In this document: positions 8,628-17,805 of the stretch, piece by piece | Position numbering within the stretch: the stretch's first letter is position 1 | Layout: each line of letters begins with the position of its first letter | Source of the DNA: Paramagnetospirillum magnetotacticum MS-1 | Lineage (GTDB): Bacteria; Pseudomonadota; Alphaproteobacteria; Rhodospirillales; Magnetospirillaceae | Assembly: GCF_000829825.1 (NCBI RefSeq) | Contig: NZ_JXSL01000025.1 | Span: 124,001-188,000, forward strand | DNA length: 64,000 bases | Reading direction: 5' to 3' | Notes under the pieces: model-generated | Seen by the model: only the letters and a program-made list of their open reading frames with translations | The model's database searches: none | Told to the model about the DNA's origin: nothing | Translations under genes and position numbers: made by a program

Positions 8628-9113
8628 ATGCCCTCCTTCGACGTCGTTTCCAAGACCGATCTCGCCGAGGTCGACAACGCACTTGCGGGCGTGACCCGCG
8701 AGGTGGCCCAGCGCTACGACTTCAAGGGATCGAAATGCTCGGTCGAACGCAAGGAAATGGTGATTACCGTTCTTGCCGACGATGATCTGAAGCTGAAAAC
8801 CATGCATGAACTGATGGCCGTGCATTTCACCCGCCGCAAGGTGGACCCTCGGGTTCTCGATTATCAGACCGTAGAGAAGGCCTCAGGCAATACGGTGCGG
8901 CAGGTCGTGAAGATCAAGGACGGAATCGACGCGGTTCTGGCCAAGCGCCTGGTCAAGGACATCAAGGATTCCAAGATGAAGGTGCAGGTGGCCATCCAGG
9001 GCGACGAGCTGCGGGTCACGGGCAAGAAGCGCGACGACCTTCAGGAGGCCATCGCCCTGTTCCGCAAGCTGGACCTCGATCAGCCGCTGCAATACATCAA
9101 CTTCCGCGACTGA
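8628..9113 (+). CDS. yajQ: YajQ family nucleotide (cyclic-di-GMP)-binding protein
   Basis: A 161-residue protein matching YajQ throughout: MPSFDVVSKTDLAEVDNAL at the start, RYDFKGSK in the middle and QYINFRD at the end. Some YajQ proteins bind cyclic-di-GMP and act with a transcription factor; others are described only as RNA/nucleotide-binding. ATG 8628 was chosen because the family always begins MPSFDVVS and CAGAGG lies upstream; the frame is open 34 codons further. The window also encodes enzymes that could make and degrade cyclic-di-GMP. Confidence 0.95.
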   Translation: MPSFDVVSKTDLAEVDNALAGVTREVAQRYDFKGSKCSVERKEMVITVLADDDLKLKTMHELMAVHFTRRKVDPRVLDYQTVEKASGNTVRQVVKIKDGIDAVLAKRLVKDIKDSKMKVQVAIQGDELRVTGKKRDDLQEAIALFRKLDLDQPLQYINFRD

Positions 9114-9275
9114 ACATTTCAGCCATGCGCTGGGGGCGGGCCGCCATGTCCATTCCATGGGGCGGTTTGGCCCCGGCGTAAATGACTCTGTAAGGATAAT
9201 CGGGTTATGCTGCACTGCGTCATCAAGGGATGGCCCAGTGTTGTCCCGCCCGATGCCGAGAGTATGGAGTCTATG

Positions 9276-9488
9276 ATGAAACCGTCATTCGGCCTTCGCT
9301 TCGTTCATGCAAGTCTGGTCTGCGAGGATGCCCTCGCCCAGGGCGAAAAGAAGCAGGCTCTGTGCGAGATCCTTCGCGTTGCCGACGATATCGTTTGGTA
9401 CGCTGTTCTGGGCCGCAACGGCGGCACTGTCAGCCGCGAATGGATCGAAGCCGAGCGCTTCTCCGATATCTGCGCCCAGGCGGCCTGA
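9276..9488 (+). CDS. Small hypothetical protein
   Basis: A 70-residue protein (MKPSFGLRFVHASLVCEDAL...) that I do not recognise. It has no signal peptide or membrane segment. Frame use and amino-acid composition look protein-like (ALCEILRVADDIVWYAVLGR, then a terminal helix). ATG 9276 was chosen because GGAG lies 6 bases upstream; in-frame starts at 9207, 9264 and 9273 are possible. It precedes the Pyr_excise-like gene by 29 bases and may be cotranscribed with it. Confidence 0.55.
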   Translation: MKPSFGLRFVHASLVCEDALAQGEKKQALCEILRVADDIVWYAVLGRNGGTVSREWIEAERFSDICAQAA

Positions 9489-9517
9489 TCCGCGCGGCTT
9501 AAAGGACGGGGCCGGTC

Positions 9518-9991
9518 GTGAACGTCTTCTTTCTCGACCGCGACCCTATCGCCGCCGCCCGGCTGCACTCTGATCAGCATGTGGTCAAGATGGTTCTGGA
9601 AACGGCGCAGATTCTCTGCGCCGTGCTTTATCGTCACGGCATGACCGCCCCCTATCGCCCCACCCATGCCCGGCATCCTTGCGTGTTGTGGACCGGAGAC
9701 AGCCTGCCCCATTGGCGATGGGTGCGGGATCTGGGGCTGGCTCTGGGCGAGGAATACACCTACCGGCGTGGAAGAGTTCATGCCTCGGCCCTGGTGATCC
9801 AAGGCCTGCCTGAGGCGCCGCCCATTCCCGATCTGGGCTGGACCGATCCGCCCCAGGCCATGCCCGATTCCTATCGTGGTCCCGATCCGGTGGAGGCGTA
9901 TCGCCGTTATTACCGGGCGGAGAAGTCGGTGTTTCCCGGCAAGGGGCCCGCCACCTGGGCCCTGCGGGAGCGGCCGGGATTTATGGGGTAA
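9518..9991 (+). CDS. Pyrimidine-dimer DNA glycosylase-like (Pyr_excise family) protein
   Basis: A 157-residue protein whose N-terminus (VFFLDRDPIAAARLHSDQHV followed by VKMVLETAQILC) matches, from memory, the family related to T4 endonuclease V (Pyr_excise), including phage and bacterial proteins with an unproven repair role. Conserved features are the LDxDP and HxxKMxLE patterns, HPCVLW and the late RYYRAEK segment. The start is GTG, preceded by AAAGGACGGGG. The last 11 bases overlap the end of the convergent glutathione peroxidase gene. Family call is moderate; enzyme activity is not established. Confidence 0.6.
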   Translation: MNVFFLDRDPIAAARLHSDQHVVKMVLETAQILCAVLYRHGMTAPYRPTHARHPCVLWTGDSLPHWRWVRDLGLALGEEYTYRRGRVHASALVIQGLPEAPPIPDLGWTDPPQAMPDSYRGPDPVEAYRRYYRAEKSVFPGKGPATWALRERPGFMG

Positions 9992-10565
9992 GGGCCTTGT
10001 CGATGGCGGCGCGCAGGCGCGCGGAGTCGGGGGCGGTGGTGCTGGCGAACCAATCCACCAGTTGTCCATCGCGGCCCACCAGGATTTTGTGGAAGTTCCA
10101 TCGCGGTACGCCCAGGGCACCTGTGCGTTCCGCCGCCCAGCGGTAGAAGGGATGGGCGCCCGTCCCGGTCACCACCTGCTTTTCCAGCAAGGGGAAGTCG
10201 ACGCCATAATTGATTTCACAGAAGCTGGCCACTTCGGGATTGGAGCCCGGTTCCTGGGCGCCGAAATCGTTGGACGGCACGCCCAGAACCACCAGACCGC
10301 GTCCCCGGTATTCGCGCCACAATGCCTCCAGCCCCTGGTATTGCGGGGTGAAACCGCATTGAGACGCGGTATTGACCACCAGCACCACCTTGCCCTTGAA
10401 GGCGTCTGCGGGCACCTGTCCACCGGCAATGGCGGGAAGGGGAAGGCTCGACCAGTCGAGGTGATCGCCGGTCGCACCCCAGGCGACACCACCCGCCAGG
10501 CCAATGGCGGCCACAACGGAAGCGACAAACGAGCCAAGCGGATTGGTGGGGAGCAGGCGGGACAT
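9981..10565 (-). CDS. Glutathione peroxidase family protein, exported or membrane-anchored
   Basis: A 194-residue thiol peroxidase. The catalytic Cys lies in VVNTASQCGFTPQYQGLE (a Cys, not selenocysteine, form), the family segment VLGVPSNDFGAQEPGS carries a region close to the conserved Gln, and the Trp/Asn pair is in WNFHKILVGRDG. The first about 30 residues are hydrophobic (FVASVVAAIGLAGGVAWGA), suggesting export or an inner-membrane anchor. A strong AAGGAGG ribosome site precedes the ATG. It probably reduces peroxides in the periplasm. It overlaps the 3' end of the convergent Pyr_excise-like gene. Confidence 0.92.
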   Translation of the reverse strand: MSRLLPTNPLGSFVASVVAAIGLAGGVAWGATGDHLDWSSLPLPAIAGGQVPADAFKGKVVLVVNTASQCGFTPQYQGLEALWREYRGRGLVVLGVPSNDFGAQEPGSNPEVASFCEINYGVDFPLLEKQVVTGTGAHPFYRWAAERTGALGVPRWNFHKILVGRDGQLVDWFASTTAPDSARLRAAIDKALTP

Positions 10566-10710
10566 GGAAACCTCCTTGTTGCTCTAGACATGGGAAGAGC
10601 GGACCATGGGTCAAGGACCCCGTGGGGATGGTCTCTCTGGACGGATGTGTCCCAACTCCGCTATCTTTGGGGGAATCTAACCGAAAGGTATGGGGGGGAG
10701 GCACGGCGTA

Positions 10711-12873
10711 ATGCTTCGACTTGACGTCGGCACATTGGGTTTTACCGCCGCCATGACGTCCATGACCTGTGGCATGGTCTATGGTGCCTATGGCATGGCG
10801 CGCCACCATGGCCGCCGCTGGATCGCTTTCGGTCTTTCGGCGCTGTGCTATGGCCTGGGTCTTTCGCTGATCGTCAATCTCGGCAGCTTTCCGCCGCTTT
10901 TCACTGTGGTTGGCGGCAACCTCTTGCTGGCCCTGGCGGCGGTTGCCCTGCATGCCTGCTGTGCCCAACTGTCCGAACGCGCATTGCCGCCGGTCTTCTA
11001 CCTTGCCTATGTCGCCGCCTATTTGGGGGGAGTGAGCTACTTCCTTTATCTGGACGACAGCATCGGCGGCCGCATCGTGTGGGCATCGCTGATCCGGGTT
11101 CCGCTATTCTTGCATGCGGCCCTGATGATCCACCGTCACCGCCAAACGGAGAGGTCTATCGGCCTGGTGGTTCTGGAAACCGTCCTGGTCGGTTGGGCCT
11201 GTCTCCTGGTGGGGCGCCCTCTTGCCGTGTCGGTGGTCTATCCCATCCGGGAGTTCCTCTCCCTGGAGGGCTTTCTGGCGTTCTATTACGTCATGGCGGG
11301 GTCGGCCTATGTGGCCATGCTGATCGCCTTGATGCTGATCGATGTCGATCGCCTTGCCGCTCTGCTGGGCCGCGAGGTGTCGCGTCAGGCCGAGGCCCTG
11401 GAAACCCAGATCTCGCGCCAGACTCAGGCTCAGACCGAGTTGCGGTCCATCCTCGACAACATGCCCGACATATTTTATCGCACGGATGCGCAGGGCCGTT
11501 TGCTGATGTTGTCGCGTTCGGTGGAAAGTCTGCTGGGCTATAAGCCAGAGGAGGTTCTGGGGCAGGATTCTGCCTTCTTCCACGGCTCTGACGACAGCCG
11601 CCCCATGCTGGTCGCGGCCCTGGAGGCGGCGGGCGGCTCAATTCTCGATTATGAGTTGAGGCTAAGGCACAAGGATGGCCACACCTTGTGGGCGTCCACC
11701 TCGTCACGCTTTTACTACGACGCCGAAGGCAACCGGGCGGGGACCGAAGGGGTCGTCCGGCTGATCGAGGAGCGCAAGCAGGCGGAATTCCATATCCGTG
11801 AGAATCAGGCCCTGATCCAGGCCATGCTGGACGCCTCCTCCGATGCCATCATGCTGTTCCGGCCCGATGGGACCTTGCTGGCGGTCAATGGGGTGATGGC
11901 CGCCCGCTTCGGCCGCAAGGCATCGGAACTGACCGGTTCGTGCTTATGGGACATGTTCCCGCCTAGCGTGGCCAAGGCCCGCGAGGTCGCGGTGACCCGC
12001 GTGGTGGAAACCGGCGAGGCCATCCATTACCTGGACCGGCGGGGTGAGCTTTATCTGGACAATTCCATCTATCCCGTTCCCGGCGTGGATGGGGTTCCCG
12101 ACAAGGTGGCCGTCTATTCCCGCGACATCACCGCCCAGACCCTGGCCGAACAGCGGCTGGCTATTCAGATGACCGAACTGGAACGCTCCAATGCCGAACT
12201 GGAGCAATTCGCCTATGTGGCCAGCCATGACCTGCGCGAGCCGCTGCGCATGATTTCCAGCTATCTCAGCCTGCTGGAGCGGCGTTACGGACCGAAGCTG
12301 GAAGGCGATGGCCTGGAATTCCTGGCCTTCGCCCGTGACGGTGCCAAGCGCATGGACCGGCTGGTGCTGGACCTGCTGGACTTCTCGCGCATCGAACGCA
12401 AGGGCTCGCCCATCATTGCCATGGAGGCCGAACCCGTGTTGCGCCAGGCGCTGCGCCATCTGGCCCCAAGCATGGATGAATGCGGTGCCCAGGTCGAAAT
12501 GGCCGAGGACGGGGGTGCCGTCCGGGTGATGGGCGATCCCGAACAGGTCATCAGGCTGTTCCAGAACCTGGTCGGCAACGCCGTCAAGTACCGGGCCCCC
12601 GGCCGCGTGCCCCGTGTCTCGGTGTCGTGGCGCCGTGACGGCGGCGAATGGGAGTGCACCATCGCCGATAACGGTATCGGCATCGACCCGCAGTATTTCG
12701 AGCGGATCTTTGGAATCTTCCAGCGGCTGCACACGCCCGACCGGTATACCGGCACCGGCATCGGTCTGGCCATCTGCAAGAAGATCGTCGAGCGCCATTC
12801 GGGGCGCATCTGGGTGGATTCAACACCCGGCCAAGGCACGGCCTTCCACTTCACCCTGCCCGCGGCGGACTGA
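10711..12873 (+). CDS. Membrane PAS sensor histidine kinase
   Basis: A 720-residue kinase. Residues about 1-215 hold six or seven hydrophobic helices resembling a 7TM-type sensor. Two PAS domains follow, about 245-360 (DNMPDIFYRTDAQGRLLMLS) and about 370-480 (DASSDAIMLFRPDGTLLAVN). The dimerisation domain has phospho-His in YVASHDLREPLRM, and the ATPase domain has NLVGNAVKY, DNGIGIDP and GTGIGLAICKK. The His-box is the type found in phytochrome-like kinases. ATG 10711 was chosen for GGGAGG 9 bases upstream; ATG 10690 lacks spacing. No response regulator is adjacent. It ends two bases from the convergent HD-GYP gene. Confidence 0.9.
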   Translation: MLRLDVGTLGFTAAMTSMTCGMVYGAYGMARHHGRRWIAFGLSALCYGLGLSLIVNLGSFPPLFTVVGGNLLLALAAVALHACCAQLSERALPPVFYLAYVAAYLGGVSYFLYLDDSIGGRIVWASLIRVPLFLHAALMIHRHRQTERSIGLVVLETVLVGWACLLVGRPLAVSVVYPIREFLSLEGFLAFYYVMAGSAYVAMLIALMLIDVDRLAALLGREVSRQAEALETQISRQTQAQTELRSILDNMPDIFYRTDAQGRLLMLSRSVESLLGYKPEEVLGQDSAFFHGSDDSRPMLVAALEAAGGSILDYELRLRHKDGHTLWASTSSRFYYDAEGNRAGTEGVVRLIEERKQAEFHIRENQALIQAMLDASSDAIMLFRPDGTLLAVNGVMAARFGRKASELTGSCLWDMFPPSVAKAREVAVTRVVETGEAIHYLDRRGELYLDNSIYPVPGVDGVPDKVAVYSRDITAQTLAEQRLAIQMTELERSNAELEQFAYVASHDLREPLRMISSYLSLLERRYGPKLEGDGLEFLAFARDGAKRMDRLVLDLLDFSRIERKGSPIIAMEAEPVLRQALRHLAPSMDECGAQVEMAEDGGAVRVMGDPEQVIRLFQNLVGNAVKYRAPGRVPRVSVSWRRDGGEWECTIADNGIGIDPQYFERIFGIFQRLHTPDRYTGTGIGLAICKKIVERHSGRIWVDSTPGQGTAFHFTLPAAD

Positions 12874-12875
12874 TA

Positions 12876-15875
12876 TCACCCCACATAGGCGGAGATATCC
12901 ACCTCGTCGATCTGTTCGGGCTTCAGATAGCGTTCGGCATAGCGCTTGTAGACGCCCGATGTCAGGAACAGGTCGAACAGGTCGGGATCGACGTGCTTGT
13001 CCTTCTTGAAGAAGCTGAGGATCTTCACGCATTCCGACAGGGTCTTGGGCTTCTTGTAGGGGCGGTCCGAGGCGGTCAAAGCCTCGAAGATGTCGGCGAT
13101 GGCGGTGATGCGGGCCGGGATGGACAGATCCTCGGCCGCCAGTTTCTTGGGATAGCCGCTGCCGATCAGGGTCTCGTGATGGGCGCCTGCATATTCCACC
13201 ACCCGCGACAGATGCTTGGGGAAGGGCATGCGCTTGAGCATGATGATGGTCTGGATGATGTGCTCGTTGATCTTGAAGCGCTCTTCCTCGCTCAACGTGC
13301 CGCGCCCGATGGCCAGATTGTAGACCTCGCCGAAATTGAACAGATTGTCCGGGATCTTGGTCTTGAAGCCGTAGGACGGGTCGAACAGGGCCGAATTGGC
13401 CGGGCGGGGGATGACGTGCTGCGGCTTGTCGGCCAGCAGGGTCTCCATGGCGGGAAGGGGTTGCGGCTCGCCCTCATAGCGGCGCAGTTCCTCGTGGGCC
13501 AGTCCCAGGCGGTCGTCGAAATGACGCATCCAGGTCCGCGTGGCGATGGTTCTCAGGCGTTCCACCTTGTCGGGCGCCATGAATTCACCACCCAGATTAC
13601 ACTCGGCGATGAAGGCGAAATCATCCAACAGCCCGGTTTCGGCCGCCTTGAACGCGGCCTCGGCCTCGGCTGCCGGGGTGCCCGCGACAATGGCTTCGAG
13701 CATGCGGATGCGCTCGTCGCGCAACAGGACCTCGAAGCGGGTGCGCACTTCGTGGATGCGGTTATAGATGGTTTCCAGCTTGGTGGCCTTGTCCACCACG
13801 TATTCCGGGGTGGTGACCTTGCCGCAATCATGCAGCCAGGCGCCGATCTTGAACTCGCGCCACTGGTCGGGCGTGGTGAAGGCGAAGTCGGCCAGCGACC
13901 CTTCCGTCACCTTGCAGGCCTCCTCGGCCAGCATCAGCGACAGTTCCGGCACGCGTTCGCAATGGCCGCCGGTATAGGGGCTCTTGGCGTCGATGGCTCC
14001 GGCGATGATCTGGATCATGGCGTCCATCAGCCGTTCCTGCTGGTCCAGCAGGTCGCGGTTGTAAAGCGCGGTGGCGGCCTGGGCGGCCAGGGCTTCGACG
14101 AAACGCTGGATTTCTGGCGAGAAAGGCACGATCTCGGTACTGCCGTGCGGACGCGAGTTGATCAGCTGCACCGCGCCGATAATGTCGCCGCCGCGCGGCT
14201 TCAAAGGCACGGTCATGAAGGAGACCGACTTGTAATTGGCCCGCTCGTCGAAGGCCTTGGTTCCCGAGAAGTCGAACTCGGTGTCGTCATAGGCGTCGGG
14301 AATGTTGACGGTGGTCTGGGCGTGCACCGCATGGCTGACCACATTGTTGTGGTTCTCCTGGCCGTCCTTGTACATGGGGACCGGAGGCAGCGAGGGCGGT
14401 GCCTCGTTGGCGCCGCCCATGCGGATGTTCAATGTGTCATTGCGGATGATCTGAAAGCGCAGATTGTTGTCGTCATCCCTGATGTAAAGGGTGCCGCCAT
14501 CGGCATTGGTCAGTTCCTTGGCGCCCATCAGGATCATTTCCATCAAGACGCCGTGATCGCGTTCCGACGACATGGCGATGCCTAAATCCACCACCCGTTC
14601 CAGCCGTTTCTGAGCGGTGGCCAGATCATCGGTGCGGTTGGCCAAGGTTCCCTTCATCAGCCCGAAGGCTTCGCCCAGATCCTGGAACTCACTGATGAAC
14701 GACGCCTTGGGCGGTTCGCCCGAGAAATCGAACTGACGCACTTTGACGGCTTCGGAGACCAACTGGCGGATGGCGGTGGCGATGTTGTGGGCGAACAGCA
14801 TGGACAGCGGCACGACCACCAGCAAAACCAGGCCCGCCGCCTTGAGGATGCGCGATTGCATCTCGCGGATGGGGCCGGTGAAGTCGGAGAAGGGCGACAC
14901 GATGCCGATACCGATGGACTGGCCGCCGCTGTGGCGCCAGTTGGTGATCTGCACCAGGGCGTCGCCCACCGGCGTATCCACCAGCCGCACCGCCTCTCCC
15001 GACGTGGCAAGGCCCAGGGCCTTCAACAGGGGATTGGGCAGAGACGCCAGGCTGGTGACAGCATCCGGAGGACTGCTCACCAGAGAGGGGGAAATGGCCA
15101 GGACGTTCTTCTTGTCGTCGAACAGAACGACGCCGCCCGATGGCGAGATGTCTTGGCGGGCGATGAAGGCGGACAATCCCTTCAGGGTGATGTTGACCGC
15201 GAACACCGCGCCCTTGTCGCCGGTGGCCCGTGACGCGCCCAGGGTCAGAACCTGCAGCGAACTCAGCAGATAGGGTTCGGCCAGGACGGTTTCAGGGCTG
15301 TCGATGGCCTGCTTGTACCATGAGCGGGGGCGGGGGTCGTAATCGGGATTGTCGGTGCGCGTCTGCCCCATGACGGCGGAGGCGGTCGTATAGAAGGTGA
15401 ACCACTCGCGGCGGATGCCCGTCTGGTCGGGTGCCACGCTGCGCAGGATCAGCCGGGTGCCTTGCGGCGCCTTGAAGGTGGTCAGAATACGCTGATCGCC
15501 GTTCACGGCGATGGCTTGAAGGAAGCCTCCGTCGGCTTGGCCCACATATAAGGAATAGAGGTCCGTGTCCTGCTCCAGGGCACGCATCATGAAGGGAACC
15601 AGCGGATGGGCGATGCCGTCGCCGCGGATGGGAACGGACGCGGCCGGCAACGCGGCGCCCAGACCGGCCAGATCCACCACGGCCGCCATCTGGTCGCTGA
15701 CCCGGTCGGCGACGCGGGCGGTGATCTCGGCGAAGAGCCTCCGTGCCGCTTCGTGGGCTGCGGTGGTGCTGGCGAAATAGACGCTGGACGCCGTGGTTAC
15801 CGTCAGGCAGGCCACCACGAAAGCGATAATCAGCACGATACTGAATTGCAGCCCAAGGCGCATCCGGCCAGCCAT
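12876..15875 (-). CDS. Cache-HAMP-GAF-HD-GYP membrane phosphodiesterase
   Basis: A 999-residue protein. A transmembrane helix at about residues 10-35 and another at about 340 flank a periplasmic double-Cache domain (YDPRPRSWYKQAIDS). HAMP, coiled-coil and a GAF domain (about 425-600) follow, then an HD-GYP domain likely to hydrolyse cyclic-di-GMP. The HD pair is in WLHDCGKV (about 681) and the GYP in HHETLIGSGYPKK (about 906). About 225 residues separate them instead of the usual 65 or so, so the catalytic domain carries a long insertion. A GGGG-rich ribosome site precedes the ATG. It shares its Cache motif with the adenylate cyclase near 23 kb. Confidence 0.9.
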   Translation of the reverse strand: MAGRMRLGLQFSIVLIIAFVVACLTVTTASSVYFASTTAAHEAARRLFAEITARVADRVSDQMAAVVDLAGLGAALPAASVPIRGDGIAHPLVPFMMRALEQDTDLYSLYVGQADGGFLQAIAVNGDQRILTTFKAPQGTRLILRSVAPDQTGIRREWFTFYTTASAVMGQTRTDNPDYDPRPRSWYKQAIDSPETVLAEPYLLSSLQVLTLGASRATGDKGAVFAVNITLKGLSAFIARQDISPSGGVVLFDDKKNVLAISPSLVSSPPDAVTSLASLPNPLLKALGLATSGEAVRLVDTPVGDALVQITNWRHSGGQSIGIGIVSPFSDFTGPIREMQSRILKAAGLVLLVVVPLSMLFAHNIATAIRQLVSEAVKVRQFDFSGEPPKASFISEFQDLGEAFGLMKGTLANRTDDLATAQKRLERVVDLGIAMSSERDHGVLMEMILMGAKELTNADGGTLYIRDDDNNLRFQIIRNDTLNIRMGGANEAPPSLPPVPMYKDGQENHNNVVSHAVHAQTTVNIPDAYDDTEFDFSGTKAFDERANYKSVSFMTVPLKPRGGDIIGAVQLINSRPHGSTEIVPFSPEIQRFVEALAAQAATALYNRDLLDQQERLMDAMIQIIAGAIDAKSPYTGGHCERVPELSLMLAEEACKVTEGSLADFAFTTPDQWREFKIGAWLHDCGKVTTPEYVVDKATKLETIYNRIHEVRTRFEVLLRDERIRMLEAIVAGTPAAEAEAAFKAAETGLLDDFAFIAECNLGGEFMAPDKVERLRTIATRTWMRHFDDRLGLAHEELRRYEGEPQPLPAMETLLADKPQHVIPRPANSALFDPSYGFKTKIPDNLFNFGEVYNLAIGRGTLSEEERFKINEHIIQTIIMLKRMPFPKHLSRVVEYAGAHHETLIGSGYPKKLAAEDLSIPARITAIADIFEALTASDRPYKKPKTLSECVKILSFFKKDKHVDPDLFDLFLTSGVYKRYAERYLKPEQIDEVDISAYVG

Positions 15876-15993
15876 GCCCCCCCCTATATATCAAGCCCCC
15901 TTGATGGCGCGCAGTCTGCACCAGAATTGGAAAAATAATAGCGGGTAATCACCCTATCACCCATACATTTGCCCAGTCCAAGGGACGGAGTAC

Positions 15994-16776
15994 TCAGACG
16001 CCTTTTTCCCGGCGGTTGACGCGGGCCATGGACAGGCCCAGGCAGATCCCCGCCCAGGCCAGGGTCACCGCCAGGGACACCAGATAATGGGTGTCCGTGA
16101 ACAGCCGTTCCGGGCCGCCATAGAAGGGCGCGCGGATGATCACCAGGGCGTGGCTGACCGGATTGGCCAGCATGACAGCCTTCATCCATCCCGGAACGTT
16201 GCCGATGGGGAACAAGGCCCCCGACAGCATCCACAAGGGCATCAGGAACACCATCATCACCGCGTGAAAGGCCGAGGTGGACTTCATTCCCCAGGCCAGC
16301 AGGAAACCCAGCGCCGAAAAGCCGATGCCGGTCAGCAGGAAGCCCATCAGCAGCAGGACCAGGGCGCCCGCTCCCAGATGCAGGCCGAGGAAGGGCGCGG
16401 CAATGGTGAAGATCAGGGTCTGGATCATGGCGATGGAGGTCGCCCCCAGCACCTTGCCCAGCACGATGGCCAGCCGCGACACGGGGGCGACCAGCACGCC
16501 TTGAAGGAAACCGGCGTCGCGGTCCTCGATGATGGTGATGGACGAGAAGATGGATGCGAACAGCATCATCATCAGCATCACGCCGGGATAGAAATATTCG
16601 AGATAGGTGACGTTCTCCATGCCCGCGGGCCGGAACGATCCGCCGAAACCGGCGCCCAGGAACAGCCAGAACAGCAGCGGCTGGGCCACGGTGCCCGCTA
16701 CGCGCTGGGGCTGGCGGATGAAGCGGGTGAATTCCCGCTTGGCCAGGGAGAAGGCGACGGGGGCCATGCCGGTCAT
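15994..16776 (-). CDS. ABC-2 type transporter permease
   Basis: A 260-residue permease with about six membrane helices. It shows the ABC-2/DrrB pattern: FTRFIRQPQRVAGTVAQPLL near the N-terminus, EYFYPGVMLMMMLFASIFSS, and EDRDAGFLQGVLVAPVSR before the middle helices; PLWMLSGALFPI lies near the C-terminus. It pairs with the ATP-binding gene just upstream, whose stop codon overlaps this start (ATGA). Such pairs export drugs, lipids or polymers; the substrate is not evident. Confidence 0.9.
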   Translation of the reverse strand: MTGMAPVAFSLAKREFTRFIRQPQRVAGTVAQPLLFWLFLGAGFGGSFRPAGMENVTYLEYFYPGVMLMMMLFASIFSSITIIEDRDAGFLQGVLVAPVSRLAIVLGKVLGATSIAMIQTLIFTIAAPFLGLHLGAGALVLLLMGFLLTGIGFSALGFLLAWGMKSTSAFHAVMMVFLMPLWMLSGALFPIGNVPGWMKAVMLANPVSHALVIIRAPFYGGPERLFTDTHYLVSLAVTLAWAGICLGLSMARVNRREKGV

Positions 16777-17747
16777 GATGCGGCCTTCCGCAATTCCAAA
16801 GCCAAGGCATGGTCGGGGACCGCCTTGCTGGTGACATGGACGAAGACATCATCCAGGCCGGGCTGCTTGATGGCGATGGAGCCGATATCGGCGCGGAAGC
16901 GGTCCAGGATACGTTCCAAAAGCGGCAGGCTTTCGCCGTTCTCGGTCTCCTCCAGCCGCACTTCGTCGCCGATGCAGCGCACGGCCAGGCCCATCTCGGC
17001 GCGCAGACGCTCGGCCAGGGCTTCGGCGTTCTTGGCCTGAACCACCACCATCTCGGTGCCGATCATGGCTTTGAGCGCGGCGGGGGTGTCATAGGCCAGC
17101 AGCTTGCCCTCGCGCATGATGGCGACACGGTCCACGTCGTCGGCCTCGGAGAAGACGTGGCTGGTCATCAGCACGGTCATGCCCCGCTCTTTCTGCAAGC
17201 GGTGCAGCGCGGTCAGAAAATTGCGGCGGCTCATGGGGTCGAGTCCGGTGGTGGGCTCGTCCAGCAGAAGGATCTTGGGCTCGGTCATCAGAACCTTGGC
17301 CAGTTCCACCTGCCGCGCCAGACCGCCCGACAGGGTCGCGACCTTCTGGTCCAGGCGGCCATCCAGATCGGTCCAGCTTAGGCCCTCGTCACGGCGGCGG
17401 ATATAGTCGGCGCCGGTGATCCCATAGAGATCGGCGTGGATCTTCAGGTTCTCTCCCACCGACAGATGCTTGTCCACGGCCGGGCTTTGGAAGACCACAC
17501 CCATGATTTCGCGCACCCGTGCCGGTTGGGCGAACAGGTCGAAGCCACCGACGACGACCTTGCCCTTGCCCGGCAATGTCATGCCGCACAGGATGCGGAA
17601 CAAGGTGGATTTGCCGCTGCCGTTAGGGCCGGAGAGAATGACGAATTCCCTGTCCGCGACCTCAAGGGTCAGATCCGAGATGGCCGTCCGGGGCGGCATC
17701 TTGCGCGCGCCCGGATAGGTATGGCTGAGATTTTCGATGGTGATCAT
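16773..17747 (-). CDS. ABC transporter ATP-binding protein (DrrA/NodI-like)
   Basis: A 324-residue ATPase that would power the overlapping permease. Walker A is SGPNGSGKST, the Q-loop VVFQSPAVD, the signature LSGGLARQVELAKVL, Walker B ILLLDEPTTGLDP and the H-loop TSHVFSE. The C-terminal extension (about 220-324) is typical of drug-export ATPases. ATG 17747 starts the conserved MITIENLSHTY; a GTG at 17765 would add six residues without a better ribosome site. The stop overlaps the permease start by four bases. Confidence 0.92.
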   Translation of the reverse strand: MITIENLSHTYPGARKMPPRTAISDLTLEVADREFVILSGPNGSGKSTLFRILCGMTLPGKGKVVVGGFDLFAQPARVREIMGVVFQSPAVDKHLSVGENLKIHADLYGITGADYIRRRDEGLSWTDLDGRLDQKVATLSGGLARQVELAKVLMTEPKILLLDEPTTGLDPMSRRNFLTALHRLQKERGMTVLMTSHVFSEADDVDRVAIMREGKLLAYDTPAALKAMIGTEMVVVQAKNAEALAERLRAEMGLAVRCIGDEVRLEETENGESLPLLERILDRFRADIGSIAIKQPGLDDVFVHVTSKAVPDHALALELRKAAS

Positions 17748-17805
17748 GGCCGGGCACTGTTCCACAGCCCGGCGGGTGGGTAAAGGCCCGCCTTATTAAA
17801 AAACA

